From Hymenobacter amundsenii (GTDB lineage Bacteria > Bacteroidota > Bacteroidia > Cytophagales > Hymenobacteraceae), in contig NZ_NIRR01000035.1 of the NCBI RefSeq assembly GCF_002204745.1, positions 1-41,185 of the forward strand: a stretch of 41,185 bases of DNA. Direction: 5' to 3'. Shown here one piece after another: positions 7,443 to 15,291 of this stretch. Each line of letters starts with the position of its first letter. Position 1 is the stretch's first letter. A program made the position numbers and the translations under genes. The notes under the pieces were generated by a model that had not been told where the DNA came from, did not search any database, and saw only the letters and a program-made list of their open reading frames with translations.

Positions 7443-9287
7443 TCAGCCCCGCTCCAGCGCCAACTGGTAAGCGTGGTCGTAGTACACGCGCAGGTTTTTC
7501 CAGTCGAACATTTCGGCCGAGCTTTCCACGTTGTTGCGCTGCATGATTCGCTCGCGGCGGTTGAGCTGCACAAACTCCCAGAGCATGTCGGTGAGCTGTT
7601 CGGCGGCTTCTTCGAAGCTCTTTTCCTGGCGCTCAACCACGAAAATACCCTGATCTTCGTGCTTGGGCACGTGTTGCATCACGTAGTCGCCGAAGCCCGA
7701 GAGGTCGCTCGTGATGGCGGGCACGCCGCGGGCCACGCATTCGAGCGGCGTATAGCCCCAGGGCTCGTAGTAGCTTGGGAAAATGCCGAGGTGGCAGCCG
7801 CGCACAAATTGCCCATACTCCATGCCGAACAGGGGCGAGGCGGGCGACACGAAATCGGGGTGGTACACGATTTTCACCCGGTCGTGCTGGTTGTTCACCA
7901 GGTTTGAGCGGCGCAGAAAATTCAGGATATCGTCGTCCTGGTCGTCGATCAGGTTGTGGGTGATGACGGGGGGCAGGGCCTTGGTTTTCCAGCTTTGCAG
8001 GGTACGGCGGTAGCGCAGGCGCCAGTAATCGTCCACCATGGTGCTCAGGTCGGGCAGACGGTTATCGTCGGAAGCGGCGGCGGCGTAGAAGAGCCGCTCG
8101 CCCACCTGCCGCTCAATGGCCTCGCAGGTTTCGCGCACTTCTTCCAGCACCGCCCGGCTCTGCAACACCTGCGGATTGATGCTGTGGAAGGGCCGCTTGG
8201 TGATAAAAAACATGACCACGTTGATTTCCAGCCCGCTTTGCTGCAAGCGGTAGTTGAGCCGGGCCAGGGCTTCCAGGGTCAGGTCGAAGCCCTTGTTGTG
8301 GTACTCGTAGCGCCCGCTCGTGAACAGGTACAGTGTCTTGTCGAGCTCAAACGAGTAGCTCTGGAAGAAGTGCGCCATCACGAACTCGTGAATCTTGGTT
8401 TTGTACTGCTGGTGCAGGTTTTGGAACTCGTGCAGGGCCACGAACCGCTCAATGTTGAGGCCGTTGGGCAATACGGCGTCCGGAATCCGGTCGAGCAGGT
8501 AAATGCACTCGCGCACCGTCAGCTCACTCACCGTCGTGAACACGTGGGCGCCGTGGGCGGCGGCGCGCTCCATCGTCACGGCCGGCTCGATGTTAAAGTG
8601 CCGGGCCTCGGCCTGCCACTCCACCTGCATGAGGTGGTCGTAGAAATTGGGGTCGTTCATGGCCAGGTAGCGGCCAAGCAGGGTGGCGTGGGTCGTGAAC
8701 ACGAGGTGAGCCGGTACCTGCTCGCGGCGCAGGGCCGGAATGGCCACGCCGGTCATCCACTCGTGGAAGTGGGCCACCAGGCGCTGGGGCGGCACTACTT
8801 CGGCCGCCAGAATAGCCAAAAAGGTCTTCGTCAGCTCCCCGAAGGCCACCACCTGATGCAGCAAATCGTCGGCGGCAGGCACCGGAATATGGTGGTGCTC
8901 CCAGAGGTTGGACTTGAGCTCATCGAGGCGCGGATACAGCTGGAACGGGTCGATGAGCACGACCCGGGGCCGGCCGGTGATGAGCCAGATGCCCAACTGC
9001 ACCTCGTAGCCCTGGGCCCGCATGGCGCGCACGGCCCCGGCAAACGGGTCGGTGCACTCGGCCAACTGCTCTTCGGTGTAGGGCTCGAACTCGCTCTGGG
9101 CCTGCTGGGCGAAGTAAGGCCCCAGCAAGCAGTACCGGTCGCCCCAATCCTGCATGGTGGCGGGCACTTTGCTGCGGATAACGGTGTAAATGCCGCCTAC
9201 CTGATTGCAGACTTCCCAGGCGACTTCCACGAGTAGGGCATCGGGGGCAACGGCAGGAGCGGGGGCAGCGGGTACGGAGTGGGGCAT
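7443..9287 (-). CDS. GT3 (eukaryotic-type) glycogen synthase
   Basis: Glycosyltransferase that extends alpha-1,4-glucan chains from a nucleotide sugar. The 614-residue protein belongs to family GT3, the fungal and animal glycogen synthase family that is also known in Bacteroidota, and not to the bacterial GlgA family GT5. Evidence: VEVAWEVCNQVGGIYTVIRSK at about residues 21-41, and a C-terminal GIFPSYYEPWGYTPLECVARG block with the paired glutamates Glu508 and Glu516, which by recall match Glu509/Glu517 of yeast Gsy2. The segment NRRERIMQRNNVESSAEMFDW aligns with the regulatory arginine helix of yeast Gsy2 but has lost some arginines. The donor is probably UDP-glucose by family, though this was not shown for this protein. 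The GH13 branching-type gene lies just upstream on the same strand. Confidence 0.93.
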   Translation of the reverse strand: MPHSVPAAPAPAVAPDALLVEVAWEVCNQVGGIYTVIRSKVPATMQDWGDRYCLLGPYFAQQAQSEFEPYTEEQLAECTDPFAGAVRAMRAQGYEVQLGIWLITGRPRVVLIDPFQLYPRLDELKSNLWEHHHIPVPAADDLLHQVVAFGELTKTFLAILAAEVVPPQRLVAHFHEWMTGVAIPALRREQVPAHLVFTTHATLLGRYLAMNDPNFYDHLMQVEWQAEARHFNIEPAVTMERAAAHGAHVFTTVSELTVRECIYLLDRIPDAVLPNGLNIERFVALHEFQNLHQQYKTKIHEFVMAHFFQSYSFELDKTLYLFTSGRYEYHNKGFDLTLEALARLNYRLQQSGLEINVVMFFITKRPFHSINPQVLQSRAVLEEVRETCEAIERQVGERLFYAAAASDDNRLPDLSTMVDDYWRLRYRRTLQSWKTKALPPVITHNLIDDQDDDILNFLRRSNLVNNQHDRVKIVYHPDFVSPASPLFGMEYGQFVRGCHLGIFPSYYEPWGYTPLECVARGVPAITSDLSGFGDYVMQHVPKHEDQGIFVVERQEKSFEEAAEQLTDMLWEFVQLNRRERIMQRNNVESSAEMFDWKNLRVYYDHAYQLALERG

Positions 9288-9365
9288 AAAGGGCAGGAAA
9301 TATCAGAAATGGAGCTACAGGCGCTCAGTTGCAAGCTACAAGCTTTCTTCTGAGTGGCAAACTAG

Positions 9366-9452
9366 GAGCTGCAAGCTATCAGCCCCAAGCCGCAAGCCGA
9401 CGTTCGAACATCAGTTCGCGGCTTGGGGCTTGGGGCTGATAGCTTGCAGCTC
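9366..9452. repeat. Palindromic repeat (family C)
   Basis: Arms 9366-9399 and 9419-9452 pair over 34 bp with one mismatch. An additional partial unit (AGTTGCAAGCTACAAGC) precedes it at about 9328-9344. It shares the AAGCTGCAAGC / GGCTTG vocabulary of the element at 5898-5975. It lies between the codirectional GH13 and glycogen synthase genes, directly after the GH13 stop codon. Confidence 0.85.
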
Positions 9453-9455
9453 AAA

Positions 9456-11276
9456 CTACGCTTCCTGCGAAATAATGAGGACTGAATACGGGGCCAGGCC
9501 GAAGGTGCCGTGGAAGGGCTGGTCGTCGTAAATGCCGGTTTCGGCTTGGCAATCCACGCTTTCGTAGTTGCCGAACTCCTGGTCGTAACCGGCCCAGTCG
9601 GAGTTAAAGCGCACCCGCCAGCGACCCTGGCGGGGCAGGCCGAGGCGGTAGTTTTCGTGGGCCCGGTCGGCAAAATTGCACAGCACCACCGTGGTGTCGC
9701 CGGGGCCGCCCTGGTCGCGGCGGATGAAGGCCAGCACTTTGTCTTCTTCGTTGATGTGATGCACCTCCACGTGCTGGCCCAGCAGGCCACGGGTGTGGCC
9801 TGCAAAGTTGCGCCGGAGCGCAATCAGGTCGCGGTAGAGGCGCACGAGGCCGGCGTGCTCATCGCCCCGGGCCCAGTCGAGGGGCAGGTCGTCGGAGAAG
9901 GAGCCGTCGGCGAGCATGGGTTGGCCCTGGAAAATCATCGGGATGCCGGGCACCGTGAGTACTAGCGCCGCGCCGAGGGTCGAGCGTTTCTTCGGAAACC
10001 ACGACGCCGCTTCGCCCGGCATGATTTCCTCGGGCACCCGGGCTTTGCCGTTGGCCACTTCGTCGTGGCTTTCGGTGTACACCACTCGCTGGAAGGCTTC
10101 GTGGTTGTAGCAGTAGCCCACGGCCTCGGCCACGGCCGCCATGCTGCGGTCGGCGTCGTCGGGGGTCGTCAGGGCGTCGCGGATGGGGTACACGAAGCGG
10201 GCATCCCACTGCGTAGAAAAACCCTGGCCGCCTTCCTCAGGGGTGCGGGTTATGTACTCGTTGCCCAGCAAGTCCTCGGCAATCATGATTTTCCAGGGCA
10301 TTTTGGCCCGTACCTCCTCATTGATCCACTTCATCAGGCTCCAGCCGTCGGGTAGGTCGTGGTCGGGGTCGGTGGTGCCGTTCACGTTGCGGATATGGGC
10401 AATAGCGTCACAGCGCAACCCATCCACGCGGTAGTCTTCGAGCCACATCAGGGCGTTGTCGCAGATATAGCGGCGCACGGCTTCGCGGCCGTAATCGGGG
10501 CGGTTGTGGCCCCAGGGCGTCTCGGCCCGCCAGTCGTTGTAGAAGTAGATGCCGCCGCCGCCGTCTTCCTGCCAGCCATCAAACTGCCACAAATCCAGGT
10601 CGCCGGGCCCGAAGTGGTTGTACACCACATCCAGAATCACGGCTATGCCGCGGCGGTGGGCCTGCTTAATGAACTCCATGAAACCCGTGGGCCCGCCGTA
10701 GTCGGTTTCGATGGCGAAGGGGTGGGCGGGGTTGTAGCCCCAGCTCAGGCTGCCCGGAAACTCGGTGGCGGGCATAATCTCGATGGCGTTGATGCCCAGC
10801 TCGCGCAGATAATCGAGCTTCTCAATTACGTCGTAGAACGTGCCGGGCCGCTCGGGGTCGGGCCGGTAGAAGGTGCCCACGTGCAGCTCGTACACCACCA
10901 GCTCGTTCCAGGCCGGCATCTGAAACTGGTCGTCTTCCCAATCGAAATCGGGGTCGAAAACGAGGGAGTTGCCGGCCGAATTCGTGACTTCGCGGGCGTA
11001 GGGGTCGTTTTTGGTGAGTTCGCCGTGCGGGGTAGTGAGGTGGAACTTGTACTCGGCACCAGGCCCGAGGTCGGCGAAATCGGCGGCCCAGTAGCCCTCA
11101 GTTTCGAGGCGGAGCGGGTGGGTGGTGGCGTTCCAGTCGTTGAACGGGCCCACCAGGGCCACGGCCGTGGCGGCCGGGGCCCAGACGCGAAACGTTGTGC
11201 CGCCGGCGTGGGGGCGGGCTCCCATGCCGCCCTGCAAGGCGGGGGCGGCGGGAGTGGAAGTAGCAGTTGTTGGCAT
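9456..11276 (-). CDS. GH13 alpha-glucan enzyme, branching-enzyme-like
   Basis: A 606-residue alpha-amylase superfamily enzyme. An N-terminal CBM48-type domain (about residues 20-105, with FRVWAPAATAVALVGPFNDW) precedes the (beta/alpha)8 barrel. Conserved regions are visible: ILDVVYNHFGP, DGLRCDAIAHI (nucleophile Asp290), IMIAEDLLG (acid/base Glu334) and TESHDEVANGK (Asp405). The SHDEV-GK block and the CBM48 resemble 1,4-alpha-glucan branching enzymes; VYNHFGP also recalls maltooligosyl-trehalose trehalohydrolases. Position next to glycogen synthase favours branching. The start at 11276 is chosen because 13 upstream in-frame residues are not family-like. Likely cytoplasmic, making branched glycogen together with the next gene. 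The exact subfamily is uncertain. Confidence 0.85.
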   Translation of the reverse strand: MPTTATSTPAAPALQGGMGARPHAGGTTFRVWAPAATAVALVGPFNDWNATTHPLRLETEGYWAADFADLGPGAEYKFHLTTPHGELTKNDPYAREVTNSAGNSLVFDPDFDWEDDQFQMPAWNELVVYELHVGTFYRPDPERPGTFYDVIEKLDYLRELGINAIEIMPATEFPGSLSWGYNPAHPFAIETDYGGPTGFMEFIKQAHRRGIAVILDVVYNHFGPGDLDLWQFDGWQEDGGGGIYFYNDWRAETPWGHNRPDYGREAVRRYICDNALMWLEDYRVDGLRCDAIAHIRNVNGTTDPDHDLPDGWSLMKWINEEVRAKMPWKIMIAEDLLGNEYITRTPEEGGQGFSTQWDARFVYPIRDALTTPDDADRSMAAVAEAVGYCYNHEAFQRVVYTESHDEVANGKARVPEEIMPGEAASWFPKKRSTLGAALVLTVPGIPMIFQGQPMLADGSFSDDLPLDWARGDEHAGLVRLYRDLIALRRNFAGHTRGLLGQHVEVHHINEEDKVLAFIRRDQGGPGDTTVVLCNFADRAHENYRLGLPRQGRWRVRFNSDWAGYDQEFGNYESVDCQAETGIYDDQPFHGTFGLAPYSVLIISQEA

Positions 11277-11510
11277 TGAATAAAGAGCAGAGAGCAACGG
11301 CCGGACCCCGGCCACTCACTGCTTCTAATACTACCCAGATGAAGCCAAGGTTATCGGGGCCGGTAACTGCTTGTTTATGAAACTACTGCATGGTGGCGGC
11401 GTGGGCCACGATTGTAACTGCCGCTACGCCGGCCGCCGGCCGCGTAGCTTTGCGCCGAACCTGCGCGGCCTGTTGGCGGTTATCGGGTTTCTTTCACGCC
11501 CTAACCCCGC
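11277..11510. other. Divergent intergenic region
   Basis: A gap of 234 bases between the start of the GH13 gene (minus) and the small unknown gene (plus). It contains a GGCCGGGGTCCGGCC-like short palindrome near 11299-11313 and a TAGCTTTG -7 element at 11445-11452 that faces the plus-strand gene. Confidence 0.5.
11445..11452 (+). promoter_or_regulatory. Bacteroidota -7 element (TAGCTTTG)
   Basis: Perfect match to TAnnTTTG, placed 58 bases upstream of the first possible start of the 131-residue gene. It probably drives that gene and the dioxygenase-WD40 gene behind it. Confidence 0.6.
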
Positions 11511-11906
11511 TTGCCCGTGCCCCGCCCCAAACCAGTGGTGTTCGGCCTCTACGGCTGGACGCCCGACTACGGCTACTCCTACATCCACCCCGCCAACCGC
11601 CGCTCCTTCGAGTGGCTGGAACCGTTGGGCAAGGTGTTCGAAAAGATTGACGAAACGGAAGAATGGATCATTCTGCGCTACGACGAGCAGCAGTTCTTCG
11701 TCAGCCCCGAGCTGTTCAAGGAGCTCTACCAAAAGCCCTCCTTCAGCTTCGGCGACACCGTGAAAACCACCGCCCCACCCACCCACCAAGGTCTCATCTC
11801 CGACGTGTTTTTCGACGAGCGGGCCGACACGTACCAGTTTCAGCTGGTCGAGAAAAAGAGCAAGGTCCAGCGCGTGTTCGAGGTCGAGGAGTTGCAGTTC
11901 GTGTAA
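11511..11906 (+). CDS. Small conserved hypothetical protein, non-ATG start
   Basis: Unrecognised 131-residue protein, aromatic- and acid-rich (VFGLYGWTPDYGYSYIHP near the N-terminus, FEVEELQFV at the end), without signal peptide or membrane segment. There is no ATG anywhere in the reading frame, so translation must start at TTG 11511 or GTG 11517; GTG is somewhat more likely because MPRPKPVVFGLYG is then the N-terminus. A perfect -7 element lies upstream. The stop codon is 6 bases before the ATG of the dioxygenase-WD40 gene, so the two are probably one operon. No function can be given. Confidence 0.65.
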   Translation: MPVPRPKPVVFGLYGWTPDYGYSYIHPANRRSFEWLEPLGKVFEKIDETEEWIILRYDEQQFFVSPELFKELYQKPSFSFGDTVKTTAPPTHQGLISDVFFDERADTYQFQLVEKKSKVQRVFEVEELQFV

Positions 11907-11912
11907 CCATAG

Positions 11913-12890
11913 ATGGGCCTGGAAGCAAGCAGTTTCCTCTCCGCCGCTATGGCCGCGCAACCGCAGTGCCGGCACTTGCTACCCGGCAGTGAGCTGGTAT
12001 GCTTTATTGTTCCCGGGGCGTTTTCGGGCGCGGCCTGTGCGCAGTTGCTGACGGCACAGGTAAAAGCCGATTTTCGGAGTGCCCACACCCATTACCCCAC
12101 CTATTACCGCAACAACGACCGGCTGGTAGTCGATAGCGAGGCGCTGGCGGGGCAGCTGTTACAGACCATTGCGGCGGTGCTCCCGCCGCAGCTCCCGGCT
12201 GATGAGCCTGGCGGGCCGCCCTGGAATCTGCGGCAGCTCAATACCCGCCTGCGCTTCTGCCGGTACTCGGCCGGACAGTATTTCCATCGCCACCTGGATG
12301 GGGTTTATCACCAGTCGGCCACGGTGCAGTCGCGGCTCACGTTCATGATTTACCTGAACGATGCGGCCGAGTTCAGCGGGGGGCGCACGCTGTTTTACCG
12401 CTCCAAAGACGACGCAGCCATCTGGGCGGCCTATACCCCCGCGCAGGGCGACTTACTGGTATTCGACCACCGCATCTGGCACGAAGGCGAGGAGTTGGAG
12501 GAGGGCGAGAAATTCGTTCTGCGCAGCGAGATTCTCTACGAAAGAGAACTACCGCCACCGGCCGCCGCTTCTTTGGCAACTTTTGCCACCGGGCACCTGG
12601 GGTATATTTGGCAGGTGTTGCCCTTTGGGGAAGGCGTGGTGAGTGCGGGCCGGGACACCGTTATCAAGGTCTGGGATGGGGCAGGTGCTTGCCTGCAACA
12701 GCTGCACGGGCACCAAAACTCCATCCTGAGTTTGTGTCAGCTCAACGCAACTACCCTGCTGTCGGCGCCGGGATATGACCATCAGGGTGTGGCAGGGGGA
12801 GTACGGGCAGTTTCAGCTGGCCGCCATCCTGCAACCCCACGCCGCTACCATTCTCTGCGTTGCCCGCCTCTCCGATACGCTGTTCTGTAG
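11913..12890 (+). CDS. 2OG-Fe(II) dioxygenase-WD40 fusion, 5' part (frameshifted)
   Basis: N-terminal portion of what should be one protein of about 510 residues. Residues about 20-210 form a prolyl-4-hydroxylase-type 2-oxoglutarate/Fe(II) dioxygenase domain: metal ligands His127 and Asp129 (YFHRHLDGVYH) and His190 (IWHEGEEL), with a basic 2-oxoglutarate-binding residue in the following KFVLRSEI strand. WD40 blade 1 (GHLGYIWQVL to VIKVWDG) and half of blade 2 follow. After LLSA (base 12767) the reading frame is wrong and continues only as nonsense to 12890; the propeller resumes in another frame at about 12769. Restoring two bases would give SAGRDMTIRVW, matching the blade pattern. Substrate unknown; a protein hydroxylase is plausible. 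Confidence 0.8.
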   Translation: MGLEASSFLSAAMAAQPQCRHLLPGSELVCFIVPGAFSGAACAQLLTAQVKADFRSAHTHYPTYYRNNDRLVVDSEALAGQLLQTIAAVLPPQLPADEPGGPPWNLRQLNTRLRFCRYSAGQYFHRHLDGVYHQSATVQSRLTFMIYLNDAAEFSGGRTLFYRSKDDAAIWAAYTPAQGDLLVFDHRIWHEGEELEEGEKFVLRSEILYERELPPPAAASLATFATGHLGYIWQVLPFGEGVVSAGRDTVIKVWDGAGACLQQLHGHQNSILSLCQLNATTLLSAPGYDHQGVAGGVRAVSAGRHPATPRRYHSLRCPPLRYAVL

Positions 12891-13440
12891 CAGTGCCGCC
12901 GATGGGCTAATAAAAGTAAGTGACCTGACGGGCGTAGTACAACATACGCTGACCGGGCATACTGATTGGGTCTGGCAGGTGCTGCCGCTAGCCGATGACG
13001 AGCTGGTTTCCGCCTCCGAGGACGGCACGCTGAAACGCTGGAACTGGCGGCTAGGAACGTGTACCGGAACTATCGCCACTGGCCTGCCGCCGGTGCACGC
13101 GCTGCTGTTCGATTCAGCCCAGAACCGGCTTATTTGCGGCAATCAGGCGGGGGAGCTGCAGGTGTGGCAGCGCAGCCCGGACGGGCAGGGCTGGCGGCTG
13201 GCTTACAGCGTGTTGGCGCATCGGGGTATCGTGCGCACGTTGGCCTGGGTGGCCGATGGCCAGTTAGCTAGTGGGGGCGAGGATAACAAGGTGAAAATCT
13301 GGAACCTGGCCGCGGGGCACTGTGAACAGGAAATGACGCACGCTGATTTTGTGCAGTCGGTGGCGTGGCTGTCGGCGCGGCGGCAGCTCATCAGCGCCTC
13401 CTATGATGGTGCGCTGAAAGTCTGGCCGTTGGCTGGATAG
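12775..13440 (+). CDS. 2OG-Fe(II) dioxygenase-WD40 fusion, 3' part
   Basis: Continuation of the preceding gene in a shifted frame. From the ATG at 12775 it encodes 221 residues: the rest of WD40 blade 2 (MTIRVWQG) and blades 3-7 (ADGLIKVSD, EDGTLKRWN, AGELQVWQ, EDNKVKIWN, YDGALKVWP as the closing strands). With blade 1 and half of blade 2 from the upstream part this makes exactly seven blades, a closed propeller, which strongly suggests a single ancestral polypeptide. The split may be a sequencing error in GC-rich sequence, a recent mutation, or programmed. As a separate protein this half would lack one and a half blades. It ends 5 bases from the stop of the convergent permease gene. Confidence 0.8.
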   Translation: MTIRVWQGEYGQFQLAAILQPHAATILCVARLSDTLFCSSAADGLIKVSDLTGVVQHTLTGHTDWVWQVLPLADDELVSASEDGTLKRWNWRLGTCTGTIATGLPPVHALLFDSAQNRLICGNQAGELQVWQRSPDGQGWRLAYSVLAHRGIVRTLAWVADGQLASGGEDNKVKIWNLAAGHCEQEMTHADFVQSVAWLSARRQLISASYDGALKVWPLAG

Positions 13441-13445
13441 GTGGT

Positions 13446-14795
13446 TTATACCCCTACCACAATTCCCGTTACAATGGCCGCCGCGCCTAGGGCCAGCAGC
13501 AGCAGGTAGAGCGGGAGCACAAAGCGCCACCACTCATCAAACCGCACACCGCAGGCGGCCACGATGGCCATCAGGGCGCCGTTGGTGGGCGTGATAAGTT
13601 CGCACAGGCCCGCCCCGTACTGGTAGGCCAGCACCGTGACCTGGCGCGAGAGGCCGATGAGGTCGGAGAGGGGCACGAGCAGGGGCATCGTGAGCACGGC
13701 CTGGCCGCTGACCGAGGGAACCGGCAGGTGCAACGCCGTGTGCACGCCCATCATGCCCAGGGCCGCCACCCAGGCTGGCAGTCCCGCCAGCGGTGCCGAG
13801 AGGGCATTGACGATGGTATCGACAATCTGGCCCTGCTCCAGGACTACGAAAATGGCGCGGGCAAACCCGATGAGCAACGCCGAAAAGGCAATGTCGCGGA
13901 AGCCGGCAATGAAACCCTCGGCCGTGCCCGTGAGGCCCAGGCCGCCCACGAGGCCGGCTACCACGCCGAGCGCGAAAAACAGGGCCGCCATCTGCTCGAA
14001 ATCCCAGCCTAGCTTGAGTACCCCATAGGCGAAAAAGGCGAAGGCACCCAGCAGCAGCGCCAGCACCAGCCCGTGGTTGCGCCCGGCTACGAGCGTACCG
14101 TTGGGGTCGGCCACCTCGCTGGTTTCGGGCGTTACGCGGTGGCGCTGGGCGTAGCGCATGGTGCCGCCGATCCAGATAACCAGGGCCAGCACCAGGAACA
14201 CCAGCCGGAAGCCGCCACCCGAAAGCAGCGGCAGCTGGGCCAGTTTCTGGGCAATGCCCACCTGAAACGGATTGAGCGGACTGAACGCCGCGCCCACCGC
14301 CGCCGACCCGATGCTGACCGCCGCCGCCGTAACCGTAGGGTAGCCGATGCGGCGCATCAGAATCAGCAGCACTGGCACCAGGGGCACGATTTCCTCCTGC
14401 ATATTTTCCAGCGCCCCCATCGTGGCAAAGAGCACCGAAATGATCGGAATTACGACGGCTTCGCGCCCCCGGAACCGCTCCAGCAGCCAGTCGACGCCCC
14501 GGCGCAAAGCGCCCGTCAGGTCAACCACCGTGAAGGCCCCGCCGGCTAGGAACACCAGGAAAATCACGGCCGCCGCATCAATCAGGCCTTTGGGGATGTC
14601 CACGATGGCCTGCAAGGGGCTAACGGGCGTGGCGGGCACGCGGTGGTAGGAGCCGGCCACCACCACGTCGCGGCCGGTGGCGGCATCGGGGTGGCGCTCG
14701 AATACGCCGGCCGGCAGCACGTAGCTCAGCAGGCACGCCAGCAAAATGAACCCCACCAGAAGCACCAGCGGGTGCGGAAAGCGAATCGTCTTCAT
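13446..14795 (-). CDS. YfcC-family membrane transporter
   Basis: A 449-residue inner-membrane permease with about 11-13 hydrophobic segments, of the YfcC/C4-dicarboxylate carrier-like (ArcD-related) family. Recognisable blocks are FPHPLVLLVGFILLACLLSYVLPAG at the N-terminus (first membrane segment), IDAAAVIFLVFLAGGAF, FATMGALENMQEEIVPLVPVL (about residues 123-143), SAAVGAAFSPLNPFQVGIAQ and LCELITPTNGALMAIVAACG near the C-terminus. Members are suggested to exchange basic amino acids or dicarboxylates; the substrate is not determinable here. The ATG is separated by only four G residues from a CGAAGGTA (-7) element on the plus strand, so the mRNA may be leaderless. It is convergent with the WD40 gene. 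Confidence 0.87.
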   Translation of the reverse strand: MKTIRFPHPLVLLVGFILLACLLSYVLPAGVFERHPDAATGRDVVVAGSYHRVPATPVSPLQAIVDIPKGLIDAAAVIFLVFLAGGAFTVVDLTGALRRGVDWLLERFRGREAVVIPIISVLFATMGALENMQEEIVPLVPVLLILMRRIGYPTVTAAAVSIGSAAVGAAFSPLNPFQVGIAQKLAQLPLLSGGGFRLVFLVLALVIWIGGTMRYAQRHRVTPETSEVADPNGTLVAGRNHGLVLALLLGAFAFFAYGVLKLGWDFEQMAALFFALGVVAGLVGGLGLTGTAEGFIAGFRDIAFSALLIGFARAIFVVLEQGQIVDTIVNALSAPLAGLPAWVAALGMMGVHTALHLPVPSVSGQAVLTMPLLVPLSDLIGLSRQVTVLAYQYGAGLCELITPTNGALMAIVAACGVRFDEWWRFVLPLYLLLLALGAAAIVTGIVVGV

Positions 14796-14799
14796 GGGG

Positions 14800-14807
14800 C
14801 GAAGGTA
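14800..14807 (-). promoter_or_regulatory. -7 element immediately upstream of the permease ATG
   Basis: Minus-strand TACCTTCG (one mismatch from TAnnTTTG), only 4 bases before the start codon. The whole string CATGGGGCGAAGGTA differs by one base from that at 23000-23014 in front of elaA. It suggests transcription starts at or next to the ATG. Confidence 0.55.
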
Positions 14808-14813
14808 AGAGGT

Positions 14814-14954
14814 GCAGAAGAACGGGTCATGCTGAGCGTAGCGTAGCGGAGTCGAAGCATCTCTACCGCTTCGTTGCAGTCGACAGAATTACTACTGCGG
14901 TAGAGATGCTTCGACTGCGGCTGCGCCTTCGCTCAGCATGACCCGTTCTTCTGC
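14814..14954. repeat. Large nested inverted repeat in a divergent gap (family A)
   Basis: Outer arms 14814-14838 and 14930-14954 are perfect 25-bp complements; inner arms 14851-14869 and 14897-14915 are perfect 19-bp complements. The outer arm contains GTCATGCTGAGCG, a variant of the GTCATTCTGAGCG core seen in other elements here. It lies between two divergent starts (permease and the small gene at 15014), so it cannot be simply a terminator. A CTC/CAC-rich stretch follows to about 14990. Confidence 0.85.
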
Positions 14955-14997
14955 GCCTCTTTACTCTCTCACCCCATCACCTCTCCTCCAGCCCCCG

Positions 14998-15005
14998 TAC
15001 CTTTG
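14998..15005 (+). promoter_or_regulatory. -7 element (TACCTTTG), near-leaderless start
   Basis: Perfect TAnnTTTG match, 8 bases before the ATG at 15014. The predicted transcript would have a leader of only a few bases. No TTG was found in the -33 position. Confidence 0.65.
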
Positions 15006-15013
15006 CCTTGCCC

Positions 15014-15259
15014 ATGAAGTACGCCGATTTCAAACTGCTGAATATGTACCGCCAGACCGAGCACCTGCACCAGCACGGGCGGCTGCTGGCCGAGCGGCGC
15101 GAAGACAGCTTCCGGCTGCAGCTGTTCGCGGTGGGCGACTTCTACGCCGAGGAATGGCGCGAGTCGGGCAACGAGCACCTGCTTTTCATCCACCTGTTCC
15201 GGCACCCCGCCGGCCTGCACGATTATCTCGACTCCATCCGGCTGCCTCGGGACTGGTAG
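15014..15259 (+). CDS. Small conserved hypothetical protein
   Basis: An 81-residue soluble protein without signal peptide (MKYADFKLLNMYRQTEHL at the N-terminus, helical; then a basic-acidic alpha/beta region ending in RLPRDW). No family is recognised. The start at ATG 15014 follows a perfect TACCTTTG element by 8 bases; an in-frame ATG two codons earlier (15008) overlaps the position where transcription should begin. The glycosyltransferase begins 32 bases downstream and may be co-transcribed. Confidence 0.65.
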   Translation: MKYADFKLLNMYRQTEHLHQHGRLLAERREDSFRLQLFAVGDFYAEEWRESGNEHLLFIHLFRHPAGLHDYLDSIRLPRDW

Positions 15260-15291
15260 CTTTTATATCAGCAACCAACTATATTGAGCGG

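Noticed and set aside
7956..9236. Long open frame (426 codons) on the plus strand opposite glycogen synthase
   Set aside because: Antisense shadow of a GC-rich gene; composition rich in His, Gly, Gln and Val with no family features, while the opposite strand is an unmistakable GT3 enzyme.
10359..11279. 306-codon plus-strand frame opposite the GH13 gene
   Set aside because: Antisense of a clear GH13 enzyme; no recognisable motifs, Val/Gly/Ala/His-biased.
14938..15291. N-terminal extension of the glycosyltransferase frame to ATG 14938
   Set aside because: The extension overlaps an inverted repeat and the small gene at 15014 in another frame, and reads as Pro/Arg/Ala-rich sequence without membrane segments; GTG 15292 fits the family better.
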